64,000 bases of DNA from CAIXRL01 sp964619155 (GTDB taxonomy: Bacteria > Eisenbacteria > RBG-16-71-46). Each line of letters begins with the position of its first letter. Positions within the stretch are counted from its first letter, which is position 1. Below, in pieces: positions 53,105 through 61,981 of this stretch. The notes under the pieces were generated by a model that was not told the origin of the DNA, searched no databases, and saw nothing but the letters and a program-made list of their open reading frames with translations. Location: NCBI GenBank assembly GCA_964619155.1, contig CAZUEM010000002.1, forward strand, positions 10,447-74,446, in the 5' to 3' direction. The position numbers were made by a program, and so were the translations under genes.

Positions 53105-55648
53105 TTGTGGACTAACGCCGACCTGCGTGAAGAACATCGACGGCGGCATGCGCGAGCCATCTTCTGGTTGGCCATCCTCGCTTGGACTGGGATTGCGCGG
53201 ATTGCCGAAGGTGCTGCAGTCCCATGGAGCGGCGGCTCCCTGCCGTTGGCGACTAACGGGGCCGTCAACGGCTTCGCCTGCATTGGAAGCACGCTCTATC
53301 TCGCCGGCTCGTTCACCTCAGTTGGGCCGAATACCGGTGGAGGTGTGCCGGTCGATCCCTCGTCTGGCGAGCCGGTTCGGTGCTATGCGCGGGTGAACGG
53401 CACCGTCTACGCGTGCGTTTCCGATGGACTCGGTGGTTGGTTTCTCGGCGGTGACTTCACTGCGGCAGGCGGCGTCTCCCGAATGAACCTCGCTCACGTT
53501 CGAGCGGACGGAAGCGTTGCATGCTTGAGAGCCGACACTGACGGGGCAGTGCGTGCCCTGGCGCTTGATGGAGAAACGCTCTTCGTGGGCGGCGACTTCA
53601 CTCACGTAGCCGGCGAGGATCGGGACCACCTCGCAGCGGTTTCAGTCAGGACCAGCGAACTGACCGCCTGGAATCCCGAGGTGTCGGGCATTGCATGGTA
53701 CTTCACGACTGTGTACTGCATTCTTCCCACCGCCGGAGCCGTGTACGTGGGCGGGGACTTCACCAGCGTACAAGGCGAGAATCGTTCCTGCCTTGCTGCC
53801 CTCGATCGCTTCACTCCCAGCGTCCGCGCGTTTGACCCGGCGCCGGACGGTCCGGTGCACGCCATGGTCAGCTCAGACAGCAGCTTGTACCTCGGTGGCA
53901 CGTTCTACCACGTGGATCAGCAGCCATCCCGAGGGCTTGCGCAGGTCAGCGCCTCCAGCGGCGCGCTGCGCCCATGGAGTGGCACCATTGCGAGCACCGA
54001 GTACGCCCATGATGTGCCCTACTACGTCTCCTCGCTGGCCATCTGCGATACCTCGCTCTACATCGCAGGGCACTTCACGCGAGTGGATGGAGAGGTCAGG
54101 GGCGGAATCGCAGCGCTGAATCTCGCCACGGGGCAGGTCCAGGCGTGGAACCCGAATCCCATCGACGAACTCCGTCTGACTCAGGCTCCGTTCGTCCATT
54201 CCATCGCCGTGAGTGGTGATGTGGCTTACGTGACCGGGCAGTTCAGGGTGCTCGGATCTGTGCCACGCATGTTCGTCGCTGGGATCTCACGGTCTACGGG
54301 CACGATTGGTGGTTTTGATCCGCGGGCGAACGGGGAGGCGTACACGATTGGCGTCGGTGAGGGCAGTGTCTTCGTAGGCGGGCGGATGAGCAGCCTCTGG
54401 GACTGGCAAAGTCGCGATCAACTCGCCGCCATCGACCTCGACACGGGCACGCTGAAGCCATGGCATGCTGAGCCGGATTGGCAGGTGATGTGCATTGCCG
54501 CTGATGAGCATGCCGTCTACGTCGGCGGCAGGTTCACTTCCATCAGCGGCGTCGCGCGTCAGAACATCGCGGCGCTGGATCCGGAGACAGGCGCGCCCAC
54601 GAGCTGGAATCCTGGCGCGGCCAACGGGTCCTTCACGGCGGTCTACTCTTTGGCGACCGGAGGAGGACGGGTCTATGCCTGCGGCGATTTCACGACCGTG
54701 GGAGGCCTGCCCCGCAGTTACGTGGCCGCGATTGAGAGCACGGGAACCGTGAGCCCGTGGAGCCCGAACCCGGATTTCTGGGTGACCGCTATCTGCCCCG
54801 TGGGACCGACTGTTTACGTCGCGGGGTACTTCGCACAGATCGGCGGCCAACCGCGGTCCGGGCTTGCTGAACTCGACGCGGTCACGGGACTTCCGACAGG
54901 CTGGAATCCTGGAACGGATGGGACCGTCGTTGCGCTTGCAGCATCGGGGGACGTGGTCTATGTGGGCGGCCAGTTCCGAAACCTTGGTGGTTCCGCGAGA
55001 GCGTCGCTCGGCGCGGTTGATCGGGTGTCTGGGATAGCCACGGCTTGGGACCCAGGGGCCGGAGGCTCGCCATATTCGAGCGCCCCCATCATTCGGGCGC
55101 TCCTGCCCTCAAATGGTGCGCTCTATGTCGCCGGGGATTTCGCTCAGATCGGCGGGGCAACGCGCTACTTCGCTGCAGCGCTCGACACGGGGTCTGCCAC
55201 GGCCCTTGACTGGAACCCCGACATTTCTCTCGACCTGGCCGCATCTGCAGGGCCGTTGTGGTGCCTGCTCGAGCGCGATGACACGATCTTCTTTGGCGGG
55301 CTGGTGACTCGGTACGGTGCTGTTCCAGCGGGAGGATACGGGGCATGGCCCGCGGTCGACGCCGCTCCGGTTGCGAGCGATCAGCCGGTCGTCCGCGGGT
55401 GCTATCCAAACCCGGCGACTGCGGGCGCGATGCTGTCGTTCGCACTTCCGGCCGCGGCGCAGGTCAGTCTGACTGTGTTTGACCTGCAAGGCCGGCGAGT
55501 AGGGCGGCCCATCGCGAGCGAGATGCGGCCAGCTGGGGATCAATGCGCCTCCATCAATGTCGCTGGCTGGCTTCCGGGTTGCTACCTCTGCCGGCTCGAT
55601 GTCGGTGGCCGCGTGTTCACTCGGAAGCTGATCGTGCTCCGAAAGTGA
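53105..55648 (+). CDS. Secreted repeat protein, 14 delta-60/kelch-like blades, FlgD-like C-terminus
   Basis: The protein has 847 residues. After a short basic leader a signal segment (AIFWLAILAWTGIARIAEGAA) is followed by about 14 copies of a 45-55-residue repeat with the core 'x-Y-V-G-G-x-F-T-x-x-G-G-x-x-R-x-x-L-A-A-x-D-x-x-T-G-x-x-x-x-W-N-P'. Fourteen units fit two seven-bladed propellers. The C-terminus (about 755-847) is the FlgD-like Ig domain (LTVFDLQGRRVGRP). No ATG precedes the signal in frame, so TTG at 53105, about 10 nt after GAGGGTGAG, is taken as the start. It lies 107 nt after the GH43-like gene. It is probably a surface binding protein. Confidence 0.75.
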   Translation: MWTNADLREEHRRRHARAIFWLAILAWTGIARIAEGAAVPWSGGSLPLATNGAVNGFACIGSTLYLAGSFTSVGPNTGGGVPVDPSSGEPVRCYARVNGTVYACVSDGLGGWFLGGDFTAAGGVSRMNLAHVRADGSVACLRADTDGAVRALALDGETLFVGGDFTHVAGEDRDHLAAVSVRTSELTAWNPEVSGIAWYFTTVYCILPTAGAVYVGGDFTSVQGENRSCLAALDRFTPSVRAFDPAPDGPVHAMVSSDSSLYLGGTFYHVDQQPSRGLAQVSASSGALRPWSGTIASTEYAHDVPYYVSSLAICDTSLYIAGHFTRVDGEVRGGIAALNLATGQVQAWNPNPIDELRLTQAPFVHSIAVSGDVAYVTGQFRVLGSVPRMFVAGISRSTGTIGGFDPRANGEAYTIGVGEGSVFVGGRMSSLWDWQSRDQLAAIDLDTGTLKPWHAEPDWQVMCIAADEHAVYVGGRFTSISGVARQNIAALDPETGAPTSWNPGAANGSFTAVYSLATGGGRVYACGDFTTVGGLPRSYVAAIESTGTVSPWSPNPDFWVTAICPVGPTVYVAGYFAQIGGQPRSGLAELDAVTGLPTGWNPGTDGTVVALAASGDVVYVGGQFRNLGGSARASLGAVDRVSGIATAWDPGAGGSPYSSAPIIRALLPSNGALYVAGDFAQIGGATRYFAAALDTGSATALDWNPDISLDLAASAGPLWCLLERDDTIFFGGLVTRYGAVPAGGYGAWPAVDAAPVASDQPVVRGCYPNPATAGAMLSFALPAAAQVSLTVFDLQGRRVGRPIASEMRPAGDQCASINVAGWLPGCYLCRLDVGGRVFTRKLIVLRK

Positions 55649-55678
55649 CGTGACTGGGCCACCCTCGCACTCGTTGGG

Positions 55679-55697
55679 CAGTAGCAGCAGTAGTAGC
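55679..55697. repeat. Right CAGTAGC repeats of the island
   Basis: CAGTAGC (55679-55685) and CAGTAGTAGC (55688-55697) lie about 30 nt after the last island gene, in the same orientation as the left pair. Confidence 0.35.
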
Positions 55698-55854
55698 CCT
55701 CGGGATCGAGCGTCGGTTGCAGAGCGCGTCCTTGCGCTTGTCGCACGCCAGTTTACGAGGCTCGGCTCGGCGTTCGATCGCGGATGAATCGGGCGGTCCA
55801 TTCGCCGCCCCGATTTCAACTCCCCCGGTCGGCCGCGTGTGGCGCGTCAACCCC

Positions 55855-55883
55855 TTGCGCTACAAGCGACAGCGTGATAGAAC
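55855..55883 (+). promoter_or_regulatory. Promoter of tRNA-Ser(CGA)
   Basis: TTGCGC (55855-55860) and TAGAAC (55878-55883) are 17 nt apart, and the tRNA begins 7 nt later. This promoter lies inside the island, so the element would supply it. Confidence 0.6.
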
Positions 55884-55890
55884 CGCCCGC

Positions 55891-55980
55891 GGAGAGGTGC
55901 GAGAGCGGCTGAATCGGGCGGTCTCGAAAACCGTTAAGGGCGTAAGTCCTTCGAGGGTTCGAATCCCTCCCTCTCCGCCA
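55891..55980 (+). tRNA. tRNA-Ser(CGA)
   Basis: 90 nt including the encoded CCA. The acceptor stem is GGAGAGG/CCTCTCC with G73, and the anticodon stem GCGGT/ACCGT carries loop CTCGAAA (anticodon CGA, codon UCG). A long serine-type variable arm follows, and the T arm is GAGGG-TTCGAAT-CCCTC. It marks the right end of the island. Confidence 0.96.
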
Positions 55981-56020
55981 GCCGGCGGCGCGGATCGCGC
56001 CCCCAGCTCGCCCTGACTCG

Positions 56021-56041
56021 AGCCCGCCAGGATGGCGGGCT
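56021..56041 (+). terminator. Terminator of tRNA-Ser(CGA)
   Basis: AGCCCGCC, loop AGGAT and GGCGGGCT form an 8-bp stem followed by TCGTCGTTT, 41 nt after the tRNA. Confidence 0.75.
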
Positions 56042-56129
56042 TCGTCGTTTCAGGCCCCGACGGTCGCGCCGGGCCTCCGCCGGCCGCCGTGCCTCTGCCG
56101 ACCGCCGCGCCCCGCGGCTCCCGCGCCCT

Positions 56130-56855
56130 TCAGCCGGCCGCGCCCTCGTCGCCCTCCGCCCGCCCCTTCAGCGCGGCGTACGCGGCCAGGCCCGAGCCCA
56201 CGTCCACCGCGGCGTGCACGACCATCGCGGGCACGAGCGAGCCGCTGCCGAGCACGATGCCGCTGAACGCGAGCCCCACGGCCGCTGTGCGCAGCACTCC
56301 CGTCGGGCCCTGGTAGCTGTGCGCGAACCCGAACGCGATGCACGAGCCGGCCACGGCGAGCGGCAGGCCGATCCAGCCGGCCAGCAGCGCGGTCAGCACT
56401 CCGCGAAACAGCCACTCCTCGCAGATCCCGGCGGTCACCGAGAGCCCGAGGAACCACGGCAGCTCGCCCGGCGTCCGCGGCATGAGCGACTCGAGGTCGC
56501 CGACTTGCCGCCGCACGGTCGCTCGCGCCGCGGCGCTCGCGCGCACGGCGATCACCTGTTGCGCCATGAGCGCCACGGTCCCGACCGCGAGCAGCGCCCC
56601 GAGCCCGAGGCGCCAGGACGGCTCGGCCGCGAACGGCAGCCGCGCCCAGTCGTGGCCGCGATAGGCCCACGCGACGAGCGCGAACAGGCTCATGGCCCAC
56701 TGCGTCGCGATCCCGAGCTGGTAGCTGGCCACCCGCACCCCGGCGGGCCCGGATGCCACGTCGCGCAGGAACCGCGGCCACGCGATCGCGTTCTCCCACA
56801 CCGGCCACAGCACGGTGATGCTGGCCACGATGAGCAGGTCGAGCAGGTTCGGCAC
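56130..56855 (-). CDS. CPBP-family intramembrane metalloprotease
   Basis: The 241-residue membrane protein has about six to seven helices. It carries the CPBP/Abi motifs: EEWLFRG (E146, E147, R151), the histidine of FAHSYQG (H179) and H214 in HAAVD. Characterised relatives cleave prenyl-modified proteins or signal peptides or confer bacteriocin immunity; the substrate here is unknown. GTG at 56855 (MPNLLDLLIV) follows GGAGG. An upstream start at 56999 would add an Arg/Gly repeat tail encoded by a simple tandem repeat and is unlikely. Confidence 0.85.
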   Translation of the reverse strand: MPNLLDLLIVASITVLWPVWENAIAWPRFLRDVASGPAGVRVASYQLGIATQWAMSLFALVAWAYRGHDWARLPFAAEPSWRLGLGALLAVGTVALMAQQVIAVRASAAARATVRRQVGDLESLMPRTPGELPWFLGLSVTAGICEEWLFRGVLTALLAGWIGLPLAVAGSCIAFGFAHSYQGPTGVLRTAAVGLAFSGIVLGSGSLVPAMVVHAAVDVGSGLAAYAALKGRAEGDEGAAG

Positions 56856-57395
56856 GCGAGCCTCCGGGGCGGGGCGAAACGAGGCCCGCACGGTAGCCCA
56901 TCGCCCTCGAGTGCGCCGGTGGTCTGAACGCCGGCCCGGCGCCGCGCCCCGCCTCGCGCCCCGCCTCGCGCCCCGCCTCGCCCCGCGCCTCGTGCCCACG
57001 CCCCGCGCCGCTCACCCCGCGCCCGACCTCCGCGGGGCGAAAATCCCCTAAACACCAAAGGCGGGGAGCGTGCTAACGTCCCCCGCGAGGCTCAACAGGA
57101 TCGAGCCGAGTTAGTTGTCGCGCGGCCGACCGGGGTCAAGCCGAGTTTCCCCCGAAAACCGGTTCCGGGCGGACCGCGCGACCTTTTCCGCAGGGCGGGC
57201 CGGTACGCAGCAACGACCGGACTGGCCCACCCACAAACCAGAAAACGCCCGCGAGCGGCAAACCGGTCGCGGGAATGTCGGGGGAGGTCCGGGCAGGCCG
57301 CCGGGACTGGCCCGTGGTGCACCGCCGGTGCGCTTCGGCCGGACCGCCGGCGGGAACCCGGGCGGGCTTCCACCCCCGGCGGATCGGCAGCGCCG
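56856..57395. other. Long divergent intergenic region with tandem repeat
   Basis: This 540-nt spacer holds no convincing gene. At about 56943-56990 is a tandem repeat of a 12-nt unit (CGCGCCCCGCCT, about three copies plus degenerate ends). At 57061-57088 there is an interrupted hairpin (GCGGGGA ... TCCCCCGC). The stretch 57110-57300 is less GC-biased and may contain the sigma-factor gene's promoter and leader. No clear -35/-10 pair was found. Confidence 0.5.
56943..56990. repeat. 12-bp tandem repeat
   Basis: CGCGCCCCGCCT-type units repeat about three times, with shorter partial units on both sides. Read on the minus strand it would encode (GARR)n, an artefact rather than a protein extension. 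Confidence 0.65.
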
Positions 57396-57983
57396 ATGGG
57401 GGATCGGGTGGCCCGGATCGACCTGGGTTCGACGCTCGCTCTGGTCGAGCGCGCCCGCGAGGGTGACCGCGCGGCGCTCGAGCAGATCGCGGAGCGCTAC
57501 CGCGCCGACCTGACGCGCTTCGCCCACGGCCGCCTGCCGGCCCACGCGCGCGGCCTGAGCGACACGAGCGACCTCGTCCAGGTGGCGATCGTGCGAATGC
57601 TCGACCGCCTCGAGGGCTTCGAGCCCTCGTTCAAGGGCGCGCTGCTCGCCTACCTGCGGCTCGTGGTGCTGAACCAGGTGCGCGACGAGATCCGCCGAGC
57701 CCGTCGCAGGCCCGCGGGCGGGCCGCTCTCGCCCCAGTTCCCCTCGCCGGGCCCCGACCCGCTCCAGCAGGCCATCCGCGACGAGGATCGCGAGCGCTAC
57801 GACGCCGCGCTCGCCACTCTCCCCGCCGAGCAGCAGCGCGCGTTCCTCATGCGCCTCGAGATGGACTGCAGCTACCGCGAGATCGCCGAGGCCCTCGGCC
57901 GTCCGACCGAGGAAGCGGCGCGCTCGCTGGTCCGCCGCGCGATCGCGGCCGTGGCCGAGGCGCTGCGCCGGAGCGGGTCGTGA
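57396..57983 (+). CDS. ECF-type RNA polymerase sigma factor
   Basis: The 195-residue protein has a region 2 (about 20-95: DLTRFAHGRLPAHARGLSDTSDLVQVAIVRMLDRLEGF, then LLAYLRLVVLNQVRDEIRRARRR) and a region 4 (about 130-190: LATLPAEQQRAFLMRLEMDCSYREIAEALGRPTEEAARSLVRRA). It fits the ECF groups whose gene is followed by a Ser/Thr kinase gene instead of an anti-sigma factor. ATG at 57396. Its stop overlaps the kinase start by four bases (GTGA), so the two are made together and the kinase may control the sigma factor. Confidence 0.88.
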   Translation: MGDRVARIDLGSTLALVERAREGDRAALEQIAERYRADLTRFAHGRLPAHARGLSDTSDLVQVAIVRMLDRLEGFEPSFKGALLAYLRLVVLNQVRDEIRRARRRPAGGPLSPQFPSPGPDPLQQAIRDEDRERYDAALATLPAEQQRAFLMRLEMDCSYREIAEALGRPTEEAARSLVRRAIAAVAEALRRSGS

Positions 57984-60757
57984 GTGGATCCGACCCCGAA
58001 CCCCCGGACGATCTCGAACGCGTCGTCCGCGCGATCTCCGAAGGTCACCCGGTCGAATGGGAGGCCGAACTGGCCTCCCGGCCGCAGGAGGGCGAAGAAC
58101 TCGCGGCCCTGCGCCTGATCGACCAGGTGGCGCGGGCGAACCGCGACGCCCCTGCCGCGGGGCCGGACGCGCCGCCGGAGCCGGCCGCCTGGGGCGGCCT
58201 CGAGATCCGCGGCCGCATCGGCGCGGGAACGTACGGCGAGGTGTACCGGGCGTTCGATCCCGGGCTGCGGCGGCAGGTGGCGCTCAAGCTCTGGCCGCCG
58301 GCCGCCGACCCGCGTGTCGTCGAGCGCATCCTCGACGAGGCGCGCGCGCTGGCGCGAGTGAGCCACCCGAACGTGCTCGCGGTGTACGGCGTGGACGAGC
58401 GCGAAGGCCGCGTCGGCATGTGGACCGAACTGCTCGAGGGCGTGACGCTCGAGCACCTGCTCACGAGCTTCGGCCCGTGCACCTGGCGCGAGGCGGTGAT
58501 GTACGGCGTCGAGATGTGCCGCGCGCTGGTCGCCGTGCACGCGCAGGGCCTGGTGCACCGCGACGTCAAGGCGGCGAACGTCATGCGCGAGCGCGGCGGC
58601 CGCGTCGTGCTCATGGACTTCGGCAGCGCGGGCCCGGGCGAAGGCGCCGCGAGGAGCGTGCAGGGCACTCCGCTCGCGATGGCGCCCGAGGTGCTGCGCG
58701 GCGAGCCGGCGACCGCGGCCTCGGACGTCTACAGCCTCGGCGTGCTGCTCTACCGGCAGCTCACCGCGCGTTACCCGTTCGAAGCCGAGACGCTCGAGGC
58801 GCTGCGCGCGCGGATCGAGAGCGGACCGGCGCCGTCGCTGCGCGAGGGCCACCCCGACGCCCCGCTCGCGTTCGCCCGCGTGGTGGACCGTGCGCTCGAG
58901 CGCGACCCGCGGGCGCGGCCGGCCACCGCGGCCGAGCTCGAGCGGCTGCTCGCCGAGTCGCTGGCCGCGGACTGGGGGCTCGAACTCGCGCCGGCGCGCG
59001 GCGCGAACCCGCCGCGGAAGCCCAACGCCGCGCGGCGCGCGCTGTTCTGGGGCGCCGCCGTCGCGGCGGGCGTGCTGCTCGGCTGGGGCGCGTGGCGGCT
59101 CACCGCGCCGGTGGGCGGCGACCGGGGCCGGCCGATGCAGTTCACACTCAAGCTGCCGCAGGGCGAGCAGCTCGAGCGGTACGCCAACCTGGCCATCTCG
59201 CCCGACGGCCACGCGGTCGCGTTCGCGAGCGTGGATTCGCTCGGGCGCCGGGCGCTGTGGGTGCGGCGCTTCGACGCGCTCGGAAGCCTGCGCATCCCCG
59301 GCACCGAGGGCGCGATGTACCCGTTCTGGTCGCCCGACAGCCGGAACGTCGGGTTCTTCACGAACACGCACCTCAAGCGCGTGGGCGTCGAAGGCGACAG
59401 CGTGCGCGTCGTGTGCGCGACCGAACTGGGACGGGGAGCCACCTGGAACCGCTCCGGGACGATCGTCTTCGCGGGCTCGACGCAGGGGCCGCTCCAGCGT
59501 GTCGCGGCCGGCGGCGGCACGCCGGTCCCGGCGACGACGCTGAACGAGGCCGAGGCCGAGGTCTCGCACCGCTGGCCGAGCTTCCTGCCGGACGGCGAGC
59601 GCTTCCTCTACGTCCGCACGCCCGAGCGCGACGGCACCTACAGCCTGTACGTGGGCTCGCTGCGCTCGGAGCGCCGCGTGTACGTGGGCGAGGTCGAATC
59701 GGGCGCGGTCTACGCCTCCGGGCTGCTGGTCTACCTGCGCAACCGCTCCATGGAGGCGCGGCCCTTCGACGCGCGCACCCTGCGCTGGAAAGGCGACCCG
59801 GTGGCGATCTCGGACCTGCCCGCGACCGGCGGGTCGCTCGCCGAGCCGCACGCCAGCGTTTCGCAGGACGGGACGCTCGTCTACACGTTCGTCACGGCCG
59901 GGGTGAGCCGGCTCGAATGGGTGGACGTCGAGACCGGCGTCGCGCGGCCGCTCGCCGTGGGCGCCTACTTCGACCCGGCGCTCTCGCCGGACGGCCGCCG
60001 CATCATCGCCGAGCGCGGCGAGGGCACGGGTAAGAGCAACCTCTGGATGCTCGACGCCGAGACCGGCGCGGCGGCCCGCTGGACCGACGCGTCGGCCCTG
60101 AATCGCAAGCCCGTCTGGTCGGCGGCCGGGGACTCGGTGATCTACACGTCGAACCGCAGCGGCAGCTACCAGTTGTTCGCGCGCGCGACGAACGGCGCGT
60201 TCGAGGACAGGGCCGTGCTGTCGCCCCCGCGGGCGCTCCTCCTGTGGGCGGACGAGTGGCGGCGGGACGGCTCCATCCTGTTCGACCGCTACGAGCCGGT
60301 CACGGGCTACAACGTCTACGAGCTGCGCGACGGGCGCGTCACGCCGGTCGTGGTCACCGAGGCCGACGAGATGCGCGCCGCCCGCTCGCCCGACGGCCGC
60401 TGGCTCGCCTACGACAGCAACGTCTCGGGCGTGACCCGCGTGCACGTGGTGGAGCCCGGGTCGGCGCGGCGCTGGGAGATCACTCCGGGCGGCGGCATGG
60501 CGCCGCGCTGGGTGGCCGCGACGGGCCGGCTGCTCTACCACACGGAACTGGGCGAGGTCGTCGAGGTGACGCCGGCGCCGGGCCGCCCGCCGGCGGAGTG
60601 GCCGTCGCGGGCGCTCTTCCGGACGGGCCGGCTCTCGGGGTTCGCCGTGGACCCGCGCGGCGGGCGCGTCCTGTGCTGCGTCCGCACGCCCTCGGACCGC
60701 CCGGCCGAAATCGGCGTGCTCGCCAACCTGCCGCAGGCCGTCGCGCAGGGCCCGTAG
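57980..60757 (+). CDS. Membrane Ser/Thr kinase with C-terminal WD40-like propeller
   Basis: The protein has 925 residues. The cytoplasmic kinase domain (about 70-330) has GRIGAGTYGEVYRAFD, VALKLWP, HRDVKAANVM (H193), DFGSA and APEVLRGEPATAASDVYSLG. One transmembrane helix (about 353-372, LFWGAAVAAGVLLGWGAW) leads to a large external region (about 385-920) of PD40/TolB-like repeats (for example NLAISPDGHAVAFAS and FWSPDSRNVGFF), probably a propeller. It may sense a periplasmic signal and phosphorylate the co-encoded sigma factor. The GTG start at 57980 overlaps the sigma gene. Confidence 0.88.
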   Translation: MSGSDPEPPDDLERVVRAISEGHPVEWEAELASRPQEGEELAALRLIDQVARANRDAPAAGPDAPPEPAAWGGLEIRGRIGAGTYGEVYRAFDPGLRRQVALKLWPPAADPRVVERILDEARALARVSHPNVLAVYGVDEREGRVGMWTELLEGVTLEHLLTSFGPCTWREAVMYGVEMCRALVAVHAQGLVHRDVKAANVMRERGGRVVLMDFGSAGPGEGAARSVQGTPLAMAPEVLRGEPATAASDVYSLGVLLYRQLTARYPFEAETLEALRARIESGPAPSLREGHPDAPLAFARVVDRALERDPRARPATAAELERLLAESLAADWGLELAPARGANPPRKPNAARRALFWGAAVAAGVLLGWGAWRLTAPVGGDRGRPMQFTLKLPQGEQLERYANLAISPDGHAVAFASVDSLGRRALWVRRFDALGSLRIPGTEGAMYPFWSPDSRNVGFFTNTHLKRVGVEGDSVRVVCATELGRGATWNRSGTIVFAGSTQGPLQRVAAGGGTPVPATTLNEAEAEVSHRWPSFLPDGERFLYVRTPERDGTYSLYVGSLRSERRVYVGEVESGAVYASGLLVYLRNRSMEARPFDARTLRWKGDPVAISDLPATGGSLAEPHASVSQDGTLVYTFVTAGVSRLEWVDVETGVARPLAVGAYFDPALSPDGRRIIAERGEGTGKSNLWMLDAETGAAARWTDASALNRKPVWSAAGDSVIYTSNRSGSYQLFARATNGAFEDRAVLSPPRALLLWADEWRRDGSILFDRYEPVTGYNVYELRDGRVTPVVVTEADEMRAARSPDGRWLAYDSNVSGVTRVHVVEPGSARRWEITPGGGMAPRWVAATGRLLYHTELGEVVEVTPAPGRPPAEWPSRALFRTGRLSGFAVDPRGGRVLCCVRTPSDRPAEIGVLANLPQAVAQGP

Positions 60758-60840
60758 CGCACGGGCCGCGGGCGCGCGGCGGCGCCACTGGGCCGCGCGG
60801 GCGCTCCGCGGGCGGCTCCCGCTCTGCTACCTTCCCGGCC

Positions 60841-61479
60841 ATGTCGCACGAGGACTCGAAGGCGCGTCCGCATCCGCTCGGCTTCTGGGAAGAGCGCTAC
60901 GCCGAGACGCCCTACGCCTACGGCAAGGAGCCGAACGACTTCGTCCGCGAGGTCGTGGACCGCCTGCCGGCGAAGGGGCGGGTCCTGTGCCTGGGCGAGG
61001 GGCAGGGCCGCAACGCCGTCTTCCTCGCGCAGCGCGGCTTCGAGGTCACGGCCATGGACCAGTCGCCGATGGGGCTCGCGCGCGCCGAGGCGCTGGCGGC
61101 CGAGCGCGGCGTCAGGATCACGACCATCGCCGCCGACCTCGCCGAGTTCATGATCGAGCCGCTCGCGTTCGGCGCGATCGTCTCGGTGTTCGTGCACCTG
61201 CCGCAGGCGTTGCGGCGCGAGGTTCACCAGCGCGTCATGGGCGGGCTCGCCGAGGGCGGCGCGTACGTCCTCGAGCAGTACGGACCGGAACAGTCGCGCT
61301 ACAAGACGGGCGGTCCCGACGACCCCGACCGCCGGCCGGGCCTCGACACGCTCATGGAAGAGCTGTTCCGGCTCGAGTTCGAAATCGCCCGCGAGGTGGT
61401 CCGCGACGTGACCGAGGGCGTGTACCACACGGGCCCCGGCTCCACGGTCCAGGTGCTCGCCCGCCGCCCCCGAGGCTGA
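60841..61479 (+). CDS. SAM-dependent methyltransferase (TehB-like)
   Basis: The 212-residue class I methyltransferase starts with FWEERYAETPYAYGKEPNDF, typical of TehB/thiopurine-type small-molecule methyltransferases. The SAM-binding motif I is VLCLGEGQGRNAVFLAQRG (about 49-67), the acidic residue of motif II is in VTAMDQSP and motif IV is FGAIVSVFVHLP. It probably methylates a small or toxic molecule; the substrate is unknown. ATG at 60841, 83 nt after the kinase stop. It may be a separate unit. Confidence 0.85.
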   Translation: MSHEDSKARPHPLGFWEERYAETPYAYGKEPNDFVREVVDRLPAKGRVLCLGEGQGRNAVFLAQRGFEVTAMDQSPMGLARAEALAAERGVRITTIAADLAEFMIEPLAFGAIVSVFVHLPQALRREVHQRVMGGLAEGGAYVLEQYGPEQSRYKTGGPDDPDRRPGLDTLMEELFRLEFEIAREVVRDVTEGVYHTGPGSTVQVLARRPRG

Positions 61480-61766
61480 GGGCCGCCGGGCCGCCAGACC
61501 GGACCTCGCCCCGCACGGATTGGGCCGGATCGCCCGATGCCGCTTCGGCTTCGCGGCCTGCCGGTCTTGAACGCTCACGCGCGAGCGGCTACCTTGCGGC
61601 CCGAGCGGTCATGCGGCGCATCCATCCGGCGCTCGCGGGGAGGTCCTCCATCGGCTTCCGCGCAGGCGTCCCGCGCCGTCCACCGTCCCCGGAGCGGACT
61701 CGCGAGGACCGTGCGCGAGCCCGAAGCCGGTCCGCCGGGCCGACGGCGGAGGCAGCGCGTCGATGC
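61480..61766. other. Spacer before tRNA-Ser(GGA)
   Basis: This 287-nt stretch has no supported gene. It contains a good promoter-like pair, TTGAAC (61567-61572) and TACCTT (61590-61595), 17 nt apart, about 170 nt before the tRNA. Open frames here on the minus strand are antisense readings of the tRNA. Confidence 0.5.
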
Positions 61767-61857
61767 GGAGAGATGTCCGAGTGGTTGAAGGAGCACGATT
61801 GGAAATCGTGTAGGCGCTTATACCGCCTCGAGGGTTCGAATCCCTCTCTCTCCGCCA
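61767..61857 (+). tRNA. tRNA-Ser(GGA)
   Basis: 91 nt including encoded CCA. The acceptor stem is GGAGAGA/TCTCTCC with G73, and the anticodon stem CACGA/TCGTG carries loop TTGGAAA (anticodon GGA, codons UCC/UCU). A long variable arm and the T arm GAGGG-TTCGAAT-CCCTC follow. Confidence 0.96.
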
Positions 61858-61981
61858 TTTCCTGTGTTGGGGCGCCGGCGCCAAGAGCGAACGCCGGCGC
61901 TGGAACGGCGATCCCCGCCATCGTGCCCGCGCAGCGCGCACGGGGCTCCCCGCCGTGGCGATCGCTCGGGAGTCTCACGGC

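Noticed and set aside
56856..56999. N-terminal extension of the CPBP protease with (GARR)n
   Set aside because: It is encoded by a 12-bp simple repeat and has no ribosome binding site, while GTG at 56855 has GGAGG at good spacing.
61589..61941. Minus-strand frames with text such as RDSNPRGGISAYTIS and GFEPSRRYKR
   Set aside because: They are antisense readings of tRNA-Ser(GGA), a well-known annotation artefact.
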